Assembly: GCA_964579325.1 (NCBI GenBank)
Contig: CAZOHN010000061.1
Location: 1 to 17,048 of the forward strand
Direction: 5' to 3'
DNA length: 17,048 bases
Origin: CAZOHN01 sp964579325
GTDB lineage: Bacteria > Pseudomonadota > Alphaproteobacteria > Rhodobacterales > Rhodobacteraceae
This document shows positions 1 through 10,273 of the stretch, in pieces. Below the pieces are notes generated by a model. It saw only the letters and a list, made by a program, of their open reading frames with translations, was not told the origin of the DNA and made no database searches. Every line of letters begins with the position of its first letter. Position 1 is the stretch's first letter. Made by a program: the position numbers and the translations under genes.

Positions 1-1266
1 GCCGACGACGGTGTGATGCCGCAGACCGTCGAGGCGATCAATCACGCCAAGGCCGCGAAAGTCCCGATGATCGTCGCGATCAACAAGTGCGACAAGCCTT
101 CGGCGAACCCGCAGAAGGTGCGCACCGACCTGCTGCAGCACGAAGTGGTCGTCGAGGCCATGTCGGGCGAGGTGCAGGACGTCGAAGTTTCGGCCATCAC
201 AGGCAAGGGACTCGACAACCTGCTGGAAGCCATCGCGCTTCAGTCCGAGATCCTCGAACTCCAGGCCAATCCCAACCGGTCGGCCTCCGGGGCGGTCATC
301 GAGGCCAAGCTCGACGTTGGTCGCGGGCCGGTGGCCACCGTACTCGTGCAGAACGGGACGCTCCGCAAGGGCGACGTCTTCGTGGTCGGCGAGAAGTGGG
401 GCAAGGTCCGTGCGCTCGTCAACGACAAGGGCGAGACCGTCACGGAAGCCGGCCCCTCGGCGCCGGTCGAAGTGCTCGGCCTCAACGGAACGCCGGAGGC
501 GGGAGACGTGCTCAACGTCGTCGAGACCGAAGCCCAGGCCCGCGAGATCGCCGACTACCGCGAGCAGGTCACCAAGGACAAGCGCGCGGCAGCCGGCGCG
601 GCAACCACGCTCGAACAGCTGATGGCGAAGGCCAAGGCTGACGCGAGCGTGTCGGAACTCCCGGTGCTGGTGAAGTCCGACGTGCAGGGCTCGGCCGAAG
701 CCATCGTCCAGGCGCTCGAAAAGGTCGGCAACGATGAGGTGCGCGTTCGCGTGCTGCATTCCGCGGTCGGCGCGATCACCGATTCGGACGTCGGACTGGC
801 CGAGGCGTCACGCGCCCCGATCATCGGCTTCAACGTCCGTGCCAATGCCTCTGCCCGCCAGTCGGCGCAGCAAAAGGGCGTCGAGATCCGCTACTACTCG
901 GTGATCTACGACCTCGTCGACGACATCAAGGCCGCCGCTTCGGGGCTTCTCAAGGCGGAAGTGCGCGAGAAGTTCATCGGCTATGCGAAGATTCTCGAGG
1001 TGTTCAAGGTCTCGGGCATCGGCAAGGTCGCCGGTTGCCTCGTCACCGAAGGCGTTGCGCGCCGCTCGGCCGGTGTGCGCCTGCTGCGCGACAACGTCGT
1101 GATCCACGAAGGCACGCTCAAGACGCTCAAGCGCTTCAAGGACGAGGTCGCCGAGGTCCAGTCGGGCCAGGAGTGCGGAATGGCCTTCGAGAACTACGAC
1201 GACATCCGCCAGAATGACGTGATCGAGATCTTCGAGCGCGAGACGGTCGAGCGGACGCTGGCCTGA
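1..1266 (+). CDS. infB: Translation initiation factor IF-2, 3' part (5' end outside window)
   Basis: IF-2 is the GTPase that places initiator fMet-tRNA on the 30S subunit and promotes 50S joining in the cytoplasm. The frame is open from base 1 and codes 421 residues to a TGA at 1264-1266. Visible parts in order: the end of the G domain, with the G3-following block ADDGVMPQT, the G4 motif NKCD (residues 28-31) and the G5 motif SAITGKG (from residue 64); then the beta-barrel domain II, the linker and domain III (VKSDVQGSAEAI block), and the C-terminal fMet-tRNA-binding domain ending in a typical IF-2 tail (ENYDDIRQNDVIE). The N-terminal domains and Walker A loop lie outside the window. The gene ends in a hairpin terminator and is followed by a convergent gene rather than rbfA, so it is probably the last gene of its operon. 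Identification is essentially certain. Confidence 0.98.
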   Translation, partial: ADDGVMPQTVEAINHAKAAKVPMIVAINKCDKPSANPQKVRTDLLQHEVVVEAMSGEVQDVEVSAITGKGLDNLLEAIALQSEILELQANPNRSASGAVIEAKLDVGRGPVATVLVQNGTLRKGDVFVVGEKWGKVRALVNDKGETVTEAGPSAPVEVLGLNGTPEAGDVLNVVETEAQAREIADYREQVTKDKRAAAGAATTLEQLMAKAKADASVSELPVLVKSDVQGSAEAIVQALEKVGNDEVRVRVLHSAVGAITDSDVGLAEASRAPIIGFNVRANASARQSAQQKGVEIRYYSVIYDLVDDIKAAASGLLKAEVREKFIGYAKILEVFKVSGIGKVAGCLVTEGVARRSAGVRLLRDNVVIHEGTLKTLKRFKDEVAEVQSGQECGMAFENYDDIRQNDVIEIFERETVERTLA

Positions 1267-1293
1267 CGGGCTGGCGAGCGGGACTAGAAACAA

Positions 1294-1319
1294 GGGGCGC
1301 TCCGGCGCCCCTTCGTCAT
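1294..1319 (+). terminator. Rho-independent-like terminator after infB
   Basis: A perfect 7-bp stem (GGGGCGC 1294-1300, GCGCCCC 1305-1311) closes a TCCG loop, giving the very stable C(UNCG)G tetraloop, 27 bases after the infB stop. The T-tract is weak (TTCGTCATTT). The hairpin lies between two convergent genes and its right flank reaches the yjbF stop codon, so it could serve both strands. Confidence 0.75.
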
Positions 1320-1996
1320 TTCACCAGGCGCTCGAACAGGATGTAGCCCACGCCCGGAGTGATGTATTGGCGTGACTTCCACATCGTCCCGTCGCCGCCA
1401 ACCCAGAAGGTGTTGGTGAACCCGCCAACCGGCGACTTGCAGGTCTCGGTGTAGCGGGTAGTGGCGTGCCGATCCTCGACGATCTCGATGGTCTCGGCCC
1501 CGTCGCGTGTGATCTCGCACTCGTACCTGCGGACAACTTCGCGGTATTCGCCGTCGAGCCGCCAGGTGCGCCGGGCGGCGGCCCCGCCGCCGCGCGCGAT
1601 AGCGGCCGAGGTGGCGGCGAAATCGGCCGACATGAGGTCTTCGCCGAGGCCCCGGGTGGCGGCCACAAGTCCGCCGCGGAAGGTCACGGTGACGCCATCG
1701 CCCGAAACCCAGGTCACTGCATCGCCGTTCCGGGCCAGCACCTGGAGGTTCGCCTGGGTCCGGCGGCTTTCGATGTCGGAGAGGATCAGGGGCTTGCCGA
1801 ACTCGTTCAGGACCGATCGCGTCAGGCGGCTCCGCACCTCGGTCGATCGACCCTGCTTGCCACCGGTCGCACCCTTGGCAAGCTCGCCGGCGGTCCGGGC
1901 AAGCATCGTGTCGCCCGCACTGCCGCAGGCTGCGAGCGAAAGGCAGGCCGCCAGCAGCGACAGGACGGCAAGGCCAGGGCGGGCGCTCCGTGTCAT
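1316..1996 (-). CDS. yjbF: YjbF/GfcB-family outer-membrane lipoprotein
   Basis: The 226-residue protein belongs to the YjbF/GfcB lipoprotein family, which accompanies YjbH/GfcD in exopolysaccharide or group 4 capsule export operons of enterobacteria. The start at 1996 is chosen for two reasons. Its ATG overlaps the TGA of yjbH (ATGA, 1993-1996), and it puts a clean lipoprotein signal at the N-terminus: basic n-region, hydrophobic core, then lipobox LAAC with the lipidated Cys at residue 24 followed by Gly. The residue after Cys is not Asp, which fits outer-membrane sorting. Family-typical blocks follow (LILSDIESRRTQANLQVL, TWVSGDGVTVTFRGGLV, and a C-terminal FTNTFWVGGDGTMWKSRQYI). It is expected to be translationally coupled to yjbH. 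The exact molecular role of the family is not established. Confidence 0.85.
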   Translation of the reverse strand: MTRSARPGLAVLSLLAACLSLAACGSAGDTMLARTAGELAKGATGGKQGRSTEVRSRLTRSVLNEFGKPLILSDIESRRTQANLQVLARNGDAVTWVSGDGVTVTFRGGLVAATRGLGEDLMSADFAATSAAIARGGGAAARRTWRLDGEYREVVRRYECEITRDGAETIEIVEDRHATTRYTETCKSPVGGFTNTFWVGGDGTMWKSRQYITPGVGYILFERLVK

Positions 1997-4131
1997 CGCC
2001 AGAACGTGCCCCACTGATCTGCCATCAGGTCGGTGTCATGGTCCTGCAACATCGGGTAGAGCCGGTTGCGGACATCGAGCCGAGCCCCACCGTCGCGCTG
2101 GACCGGGCGCAGCGTGATCGCAGTCGACTCGCGGGTTGCCTGCCCGGTGAGCCAGGCAAGCGGGATGGTGAGGCGGATCCCCTTGTCGAACGAGCCTTCG
2201 CCGAAGTCCTCGGCCGAAACGTCGGTCTTGGTTGCGAAGGCGCCGACCTTCCAGCCGTTGGCGAAGGTGCGGTCGATCGAGATGGTCGCGCCGACGTCGC
2301 CGGCGAGGTACTGGCCGACGTCGAGTTGCGTGGTGAAGCCGTTGCCAAGATCGTAGTAGGCCGAGACGTGGCCGGTCACGACGTCGTAGTCCTGAAAACC
2401 GAACAGGCGGTCGAAGTCGCGCTGCATGACATAATTCAACTCGGCGCCCAGCGCGAGGCGGCGGTCCGCCGGTCGCCAGAGGATCTCGCCCGAGATCCCG
2501 CCGAACATCGACTCGAGGTAGCCGAACGACAGCCGCGTGTAGACGTCGCGCGATGGCCGGTGGATCCAGTCGATGGTCAGGTAGTCGATGCCGGATGCCC
2601 CTTCGCGGGCGTAGATGTTCGCGTCGCTACGCACATGCTGCAGGACCGAGTCCGAGATGCGGTCGGACTCGTCGAGGTTCCCGGCAAGTTTCAGGCGCGC
2701 GGCCCCCGAAATCGAGAGCCCGGGCGCCAAGTCCACTCCGCCGGTGAGTTGCAGGCCCAGGTCACCCAGGATCGGCTTGTCGGGGTCGAAGTATGAAGCC
2801 GCGACATAGGGGCCGATGCCCCAGGTCAGGCGCGGATAGGCATCCGCGACGAGAGGAGCTCCCGTTTCGCCCGCAGGGCCGAGACGTGTGCGGGCAAGCA
2901 ACTGCGCGGCGCCGTCGGGCGCTGTCTCGAGCTTTTCCAGGTCGCTCCGTCGCAGCGTCACGGCAGCGGCGCCCTGTCCGCCTGCAAGCGGCTCGACGGT
3001 GAAGGTCTCTACCGAGGGCGGCAGAACGGCAGCCATGATCCGTGCCGCCCGGCCGATCGCCTGGGGCATGGTACTCCAGCGGCTGTTGCGGATCGCGACA
3101 CGGACGCTGCTGCCGGTCAGTTCCATGCGTTCGAGGTCGATTCCGTCCGCCTTGAAAGCAGCGGACAGAGCGGCCTCGACCTGCGCGCGCGAGCCGGGTG
3201 CGTTCACCCAGTCCGGGCCCCAGTCTCCCGCGTTTCCTGCGCGCGGCACGATCGGAAGCGGTGCAGGTGCCCGGCTGCCACCCACTGGCGACCGCCGCGG
3301 GTTGAGGGTGAAGCTCCCCGAAAGCCCGATCCTGTCGCCCTGCATGTAGTGCAGCCCAACCGCCGCGCCGGGCCTGACCTCGTAGCGCGCGCCGAAGTTC
3401 CAGGCGGACGATGCGTCGATCTCGCCGGCTGCGCTCTCCACGATGTAGGCGTCAGAGGAGTATTCGGCCATCAGCGTCAGCCGGTCGGTCGGCCGCCACG
3501 CGACGCCGCCGAAGAAGGCCGCCTCGCCGCGGAACCACTGGTCGAAGCTGAACTGGCCACCTGTCGAGCTCACGTCATAGGGTGGGCGCGTGTCGAAGTG
3601 GTCGCCGAAGGCGGACAGCGGGTTGTCGAAGCCACCGCGCGAGGCAAGCCGGCCCCAGCCGATCCCGCCCGTGACAGAGAACGTCTGCGCGAAGTGCTTG
3701 GTCGCGACGATGTACTCGCCCGAATAGATCCCGGTTCCGGCAATGTCCCGCAACCCGACCGCGAACGACGGGCGCCAGTCGGTTTCGTCGAGGAACCGGT
3801 AGTGCAGGTCGAAACTGCGATCGAACAGTGCCGTGCCGCCGGTGGCGATGCCGTCGATCTTCGAATAGCGGAAGCTAGCCGTCAGCCGGGGCGTCACCTG
3901 GAAGGACAGCGTGCCGCGTTTTGTGCCGCTGAACCCGGCCCAGGTCACGGCCATTTCGGCATCGGGCAGGCTGGTAGCCGTGGGCAAGTCCAGAAGCCCG
4001 GGAAGGCCATAGAGGTTGAGCGTGCCGACGTCGGCCAAACCCTCGGGTACCGCCGGAGAGGCGGAGGCGAGGGCGGCGACCACCACCACGCAAACCGACG
4101 GTATTCCGGCTTTCCTAACCCGCGTGCCCAT
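1993..4131 (-). CDS. yjbH: YjbH/GfcD-family outer-membrane exopolysaccharide protein
   Basis: The 712-residue protein belongs to the YjbH/GfcD family of large outer-membrane beta-barrel proteins linked to exopolysaccharide secretion. From ATG 4131 it starts with a signal peptide (MGTRVRKAG, hydrophobic VCVVVVAALAS, cleavage near ASA), then the typical mature N-terminus (LNLYGLPGLLDLPTATSLPD). Alternating beta-strand sequence with many aromatic residues fills the rest, with strongly conserved blocks near residues 575-665 (FGFQDYDVVTGH, FANGWKVGAF, EDFGEGSFDKGI). The frame is open up to an ATG at 4257 that overlaps the mutT stop. That start would add 42 residues before the signal peptide and lies upstream of a good promoter at 4158-4186, so I prefer 4131. 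It overlaps yjbF by 4 bases. The enterobacterial partners YjbE and YjbG/GfcC are not in the window. Confidence 0.88.
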   Translation of the reverse strand: MGTRVRKAGIPSVCVVVVAALASASPAVPEGLADVGTLNLYGLPGLLDLPTATSLPDAEMAVTWAGFSGTKRGTLSFQVTPRLTASFRYSKIDGIATGGTALFDRSFDLHYRFLDETDWRPSFAVGLRDIAGTGIYSGEYIVATKHFAQTFSVTGGIGWGRLASRGGFDNPLSAFGDHFDTRPPYDVSSTGGQFSFDQWFRGEAAFFGGVAWRPTDRLTLMAEYSSDAYIVESAAGEIDASSAWNFGARYEVRPGAAVGLHYMQGDRIGLSGSFTLNPRRSPVGGSRAPAPLPIVPRAGNAGDWGPDWVNAPGSRAQVEAALSAAFKADGIDLERMELTGSSVRVAIRNSRWSTMPQAIGRAARIMAAVLPPSVETFTVEPLAGGQGAAAVTLRRSDLEKLETAPDGAAQLLARTRLGPAGETGAPLVADAYPRLTWGIGPYVAASYFDPDKPILGDLGLQLTGGVDLAPGLSISGAARLKLAGNLDESDRISDSVLQHVRSDANIYAREGASGIDYLTIDWIHRPSRDVYTRLSFGYLESMFGGISGEILWRPADRRLALGAELNYVMQRDFDRLFGFQDYDVVTGHVSAYYDLGNGFTTQLDVGQYLAGDVGATISIDRTFANGWKVGAFATKTDVSAEDFGEGSFDKGIRLTIPLAWLTGQATRESTAITLRPVQRDGGARLDVRNRLYPMLQDHDTDLMADQWGTFWR

Positions 4132-4157
4132 TTCTGCCCGACTGCCCCGTTTCCCCC

Positions 4158-4186
4158 TTGATACGGCCTCGGTGGTCGGGTGCCAA
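4158..4186 (-). promoter_or_regulatory. Predicted sigma-70 promoter for yjbH-yjbF
   Basis: On the minus strand, TTGGCA (plus 4181-4186, 5 of 6 to the -35 consensus) is followed by a 17-base spacer and TATCAA (plus 4158-4163, 4 of 6 to the -10). Transcription would start near 4151, about 20 bases before the yjbH ATG at 4131. This would let yjbH-yjbF be expressed separately from the upstream argJ-mutT genes. Confidence 0.5.
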
Positions 4187-4253
4187 GGCGAAGGGCATCG
4201 GTGTCCAGCATCGCACCGGCAATGTCGCGCGGAGGACACGCGAACACCGTGGG

Positions 4254-4667
4254 TCATAGCCAGTCACGCAGGATCGGAATCAGCGGAAGGTCGGCCGGCG
4301 GCATCGCGTAGTCCCGCAGTCGCTCGGGCCGAACCCAGGCCAGCGCCTGTCCCTCGCGGGAATGTGGAGTGCCGCCCCACTTGCGGCAGGCAAAGAGCGG
4401 CATCAGCAGGTGGAAGGTCTCGTAGGTGTGGCTTGCGAAGGTCATGGGTGCGAGGCACGAGGCCCAGGTCTCGATCCCCAGCTCCTCGTGCAGCTCGCGG
4501 ATTAACGCGGCCTCCGGCGTCTCACCCGGTTCCACCTTGCCCCCTGGAAACTCCCAGAGCCCGGCCATGCTCTTGCCTTCGGGGCGCTGCGCCAGGAGCA
4601 CGCGCCCGTCCATGTCGATCAGCGCTACGGCCGAGACGAGGACGACCTTTGTCTGAGCTGCGGTCAC
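4254..4667 (-). CDS. mutT: MutT-like Nudix hydrolase (probable 8-oxo-dGTP diphosphatase)
   Basis: The 137-residue protein is the size of MutT, which hydrolyses 8-oxo-dGTP to the monophosphate and so keeps oxidised guanine out of DNA. It carries a complete Nudix box from G43 to I65: G-x5-E49-x7-R57-E58-L-x-E61-E62-x-G64-I. The MutT-like context LAQRPEGKSMAGLWEFPGGKVE precedes it. The start is a GTG at 4667 whose bases overlap the argJ TGA (GTGA), indicating translational coupling to argJ. The substrate is inferred from family resemblance. Other small Nudix enzymes share the box, so 8-oxo-dGTP specificity is likely but not proven here. Confidence 0.88.
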   Translation of the reverse strand: MTAAQTKVVLVSAVALIDMDGRVLLAQRPEGKSMAGLWEFPGGKVEPGETPEAALIRELHEELGIETWASCLAPMTFASHTYETFHLLMPLFACRKWGGTPHSREGQALAWVRPERLRDYAMPPADLPLIPILRDWL

Positions 4668-5968
4668 GAACGGTAGTCGGCGTTGATCTCGATGTAGCGA
4701 TTGGTCAGGTCGCAGGTCCAGGCAGTGAATCGGCCTCTGCCGAGGCCAAGGTCGACACCGATGCGGATGTTCTCGCCCTTCATGTGTTCTGCGCCTTCGG
4801 CCTCGGCATAGCCCGGGGCGACCCTGCCGTTCTCGGCCACGAGAACTTCGCCAAGTCGGATCGCCAGCAGGTCACGGTCGGCCCGCGCCCCCGACTTGCC
4901 CACGGCCATGACGATCCGGCCCCAGTTCGGGTCCTCGCCGGCAACGGCCGTCTTGACCAGAGGCGAGTTCGCGATCGACATGGCGACGCGCTTCGCGTCG
5001 CCGTCGTCCGCCGCCCCGGTCACCGCGACTTCGACGAACTTCGTCGCTCCTTCGCCGTCCTTCACCACCTGGTGGGCGAGGTCGAGCATCACGCCCGTCA
5101 GCGCGTCGTAGAACGCCCGGCCCTGCTTGGTGCGCACATCCTTGATCTCCGGCGCCTTCGACCGACCGGTCGCCGCAAGGATCAGTGTGTCGGAGGTCGA
5201 GGTGTCGCCATCGACGGTGATGCAGTTGAAGGTCTCGTCCACGGCGCGCGACAGCATCCGTTGCAGCGGCACCGGGCCGATCCGCGCGTCGGTGAAGATA
5301 TAGACCAGCATCGTTGCCATGTCAGGCGCGATCATGCCCGAACCCTTGGCGATCCCGGCGATCTTCACCACTTCTCCTTCGATCACGATTTCAGCCGCCG
5401 ATGCCTTGGGGAAGGTATCGGTCGTCATGATCGCGCGGGCAGCGTCCTCCATTCCGGCGGGGTCGAGCCCCGCGGCGAGTTCGCCCACGACGGCAACGAT
5501 ACGTTCATGCGGGAGTGGCTCGCCGATGACGCCGGTCGAAGCGGGGAAGACCCGCCCGGCGGGAATGCCGAGGACATCCGCCACGGCCGAACTCACTGCG
5601 GCGACGGAGGCTTCGCCCGCGGCCCCGGTAAAGGCATTGGAGTTGCCGGAGTTGACGATGATCGCGGCCCCGGCCTTCGGGTCGGGCTTCATCGCCAGCC
5701 GCGCCTCGCAGGCGCGGACGGGAGCGGAGCGGGTGGCCGAACGGGTAAAGGCCCCGGCGATTGCCGAACCGGCGCAAAGACGGATCAGGGTGACATCGAG
5801 GCGGCCCTGATACCGCACGCCGGCGGCTGCCGCCGCGAACTCGGCGCCGTCGATCACCGGAAGCGCCGGGAAGGACGCCGGAGCAAGCGGGGAGACCAGC
5901 TTGGCACTGACCTTCGCCTTCTTGTCCTTCTTCTCCTTCTTGACGTTCTTGTCCTTTTTCTTCGCCAT
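4664..5968 (-). CDS. argJ: Bifunctional glutamate N-acetyltransferase / amino-acid acetyltransferase ArgJ
   Basis: ArgJ moves the acetyl group from N-acetylornithine to glutamate (and in bifunctional forms also uses acetyl-CoA), closing the cyclic arginine pathway in the cytoplasm. The 434-residue protein shows the family blocks VNSGNSNAFTG (105-115), FPASTGVIGEPLP, MTTDTFPKA, and the self-cleavage site GMIAPDMA|TML, where T219 would be the N-terminal nucleophile of the beta subunit. VDGDTSTSDT follows. The ATG at 5968 has an AGGGG upstream and begins a lysine-rich extension (12 Lys in the first 23 residues) before the normal start of homology at VSPLAP, which makes it longer than the usual roughly 405-410 residues. 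It lies 41 bases after the PPIase gene and overlaps mutT, so the three probably form one operon. Confidence 0.96.
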   Translation of the reverse strand: MAKKKDKNVKKEKKDKKAKVSAKLVSPLAPASFPALPVIDGAEFAAAAAGVRYQGRLDVTLIRLCAGSAIAGAFTRSATRSAPVRACEARLAMKPDPKAGAAIIVNSGNSNAFTGAAGEASVAAVSSAVADVLGIPAGRVFPASTGVIGEPLPHERIVAVVGELAAGLDPAGMEDAARAIMTTDTFPKASAAEIVIEGEVVKIAGIAKGSGMIAPDMATMLVYIFTDARIGPVPLQRMLSRAVDETFNCITVDGDTSTSDTLILAATGRSKAPEIKDVRTKQGRAFYDALTGVMLDLAHQVVKDGEGATKFVEVAVTGAADDGDAKRVAMSIANSPLVKTAVAGEDPNWGRIVMAVGKSGARADRDLLAIRLGEVLVAENGRVAPGYAEAEGAEHMKGENIRIGVDLGLGRGRFTAWTCDLTNRYIEINADYRS

Positions 5969-6009
5969 CTCTGCCCCTCGTCTTCCCATCGCCTCGGATC
6001 GCTTCGACC

Positions 6010-6873
6010 CTACTGCAGCACGATGCTCATGTCGCCGATCACCGCCGGGTCGATCCCGTCGGCCGAGCGCACGATCTGGGCCGCGCCGGTCGCATCGGCG
6101 ATGGCCTTCTCGATCGCCGCGCGCTGGAGCGACTGCACGATCTCGCCGCGCACGGTATCGAGCGGCGGTGCTTCCTTGAAGCGGACTTCCTTGAGCTGGA
6201 TGACGTGCCATCCGAACTGGGTCTGGACCGGCTCGGAGATCTGGCCGGCCTCGAGCGTCAGAACGGCCGCCTCGAAGGGTTCGACCATCATGCCCTTGGT
6301 GAACCAGCCCAGGTCGCCCGCGTTAGGGCCCGACGGCCCGGTGGACTTCTCGCGCGCCAGTGTCGCGAAGTCGGCCCCGCCGTCGAGTTCGGCCTTGATC
6401 GCCTTCGCCTCATCCTCGGTCGCCACAAGGATATGGGCGGCATTGAATTCCTGTTCGGGGTCCGCTCCGGTATAGTTCTCGGCGTAGTAGGCTGCGATCG
6501 TCTCATCCGAAACGGCATTTTCGGTCGCTAGGTTGACCGCTTCGCCCGCCCGGTAGGCCCGCCGCTCGTTCTCAAGAGCCAGCAGCGACCCGCGCGACAG
6601 GTCGCCCTCCATCCGCTCGGAGAGCGCTGTCTGCTGAATCAGCTGGTCCAGGATCGCCGGAAAAAGCTGCTCGGGCGGCACCGCCTGGTATTCGGCGGGC
6701 AGGCGGGCGCGCATCACGATCATGTGGCCCAGCGTGATCTCGACGCCGTCGACAGTGGCCACCACCGTGCCCGCATTGACCTCGGGAGCTGGCGTACTGT
6801 CCTGCGCTATGGCTGGAAGCGTAGCAGAAATCAGCATCGCCGCGCCGGCGAACAGGTGTTTCGCGGTGGTCAT
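6010..6873 (-). CDS. Periplasmic parvulin-type peptidylprolyl isomerase
   Basis: The 287-residue protein is a PpiC/SurA-like cis-trans prolyl isomerase expected to help exported proteins fold in the periplasm. The ATG at 6873 is preceded by a strong Shine-Dalgarno (GAGGAGG, about 7 bases away) and begins a Sec signal peptide (MTTAKHLFAG, hydrophobic core, cleavage near AIA|Q at residue 23). A helical chaperone-like region covers about 35-135. The parvulin domain runs from 141 to 232, with the marks AAHILV, SxGPNAGDLGWF and a C-terminal FGWHVIQL. It is divergent from secA, and both products act on the export route. I leave the symbol blank because SurA, PpiC and PrsA names are not separable here. 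Confidence 0.92.
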   Translation of the reverse strand: MTTAKHLFAGAAMLISATLPAIAQDSTPAPEVNAGTVVATVDGVEITLGHMIVMRARLPAEYQAVPPEQLFPAILDQLIQQTALSERMEGDLSRGSLLALENERRAYRAGEAVNLATENAVSDETIAAYYAENYTGADPEQEFNAAHILVATEDEAKAIKAELDGGADFATLAREKSTGPSGPNAGDLGWFTKGMMVEPFEAAVLTLEAGQISEPVQTQFGWHVIQLKEVRFKEAPPLDTVRGEIVQSLQRAAIEKAIADATGAAQIVRSADGIDPAVIGDMSIVLQ

Positions 6874-6908
6874 GGGTTGTCCTCCTCGGGGCCCTTGGCC
6901 CTGCCACG

Positions 6909-6937
6909 TTGACACTTGGGGGGCGTCCCCTTACATC
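6909..6937 (+). promoter_or_regulatory. Candidate secA promoter
   Basis: A perfect TTGACA (6909-6914) is followed by a 17-base spacer and TACATC (6932-6937), a weak -10 matching the consensus at only 3 of 6 positions. Transcription would begin near 6944, giving a secA leader of about 100 bases. The leader contains a small hairpin (GCCCT 6977-6981, AGGGC 6985-6989). The 171-base gap also has to hold the divergent PPIase promoter, which I could not recognise. Confidence 0.4.
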
Positions 6938-7044
6938 GCTCGGGTCCGCGAGAGCCGGGCCGCCCTTCTTTACCGGGCCCTTCTAGGGCTGCACGTGGAA
7001 GCCGGCAAGGCGAAGTCTCGCACATCAGACAGGACCTAGAATTC

Positions 7045-9765
<2,721 letters not shown>

Positions 9766-9797
9766 TCGTCACCGTCGCGACCGGAAGGCCGTTCCGA

Positions 9798-9873
9798 GAC
9801 AGGGTCGAGCGGCGGGGCGCTTCGGTTCTGCCCGCTTGCCACGATTTGGCCTTCTTTGCGGCCCGACCCTGTC
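9798..9873 (+). repeat. 10-bp inverted repeat in the secA 3' region
   Basis: GACAGGGTCG (9798-9807) and CGACCCTGTC (9864-9873) are perfect inverted copies separated by 56 bases, starting 33 bases after the secA stop. The loop holds smaller GC-rich pairings (GCGGG 9812-9816 with CCCGC 9831-9835). There is no T-tract after the right arm, so it is not a standard intrinsic terminator. It may still protect or end the secA transcript. Confidence 0.45.
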
Positions 9874-9924
9874 GCGGTTCTGTCCGATGCTTGTCGGGCT
9901 GTGAGGGAATCGGGAGCGGAAACC

Positions 9925-10251
9925 ATGCGGATGAACGAGCGGACGCGGACGGCCGTCGCTGTCTTTGCCATTGCGCTGGGGACCGGGCACGTCATGCAGT
10001 ATGGCGTTTCCTTTTTCGGTCCTGTGAACGGATCCGCCGTTGCGACCGTCGCCTCGGTTCTTCCGCAGGCGTCAGTGCCTTCGGCCATTGTCCCCGCAGC
10101 CAAGCGCGACATGCCGCCCTTTCCCGCCGACCCCGAGGCGAGTTTCGGCCCGCCCCTGGGCAACGGAAACCGTCCGGTAGCGGCAACGAACGCCGAGGAG
10201 GCGTTCCTTGCGCCGATGCTCGGCGCGCGCCCGGTTGCCGGGGTGTCCTGA
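9925..10251 (+). CDS. Small membrane-anchored protein downstream of secA, unknown function
   Basis: I do not assign a known family. The 108-residue product from ATG 9925 (GGAG at 9913-9916, spacing 8; a second ATG at 9931 is also possible) begins MRMNERTRT and continues with one hydrophobic segment at about 9-31 (AVAVFAIALGTGHVMQYGV). This fits an uncleaved signal anchor or a signal peptide without a clear cleavage site. The remainder, about 75 residues, is Pro/Ala-rich and probably disordered, with no Cys and no recognisable domain. It sits 159 bases after secA on the same strand and ends 22 bases before the convergent radC stop. Its N-terminus resembles my impression of longer secA-neighbour proteins in Rhodobacterales, so this copy may be a shortened version. 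That is memory-based and unverified. Confidence 0.65.
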   Translation: MRMNERTRTAVAVFAIALGTGHVMQYGVSFFGPVNGSAVATVASVLPQASVPSAIVPAAKRDMPPFPADPEASFGPPLGNGNRPVAATNAEEAFLAPMLGARPVAGVS

Positions 10252-10273
10252 CAGGGGCCGGACTGCGCCTCGG

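Noticed and set aside
4016..6475. 819-codon open frame on the plus strand
   Set aside because: It lies antisense to argJ, mutT and the PPIase gene, which have clear family motifs. Its Arg/Pro/His/Gly-rich translation is typical of a shadow frame in GC-rich DNA.
7037..7042. TAGAAT resembling a -10 box just before secA
   Set aside because: It ends 2 bases before the secA ATG, so a transcript from it would start inside the gene, and no -35 lies at a suitable distance.
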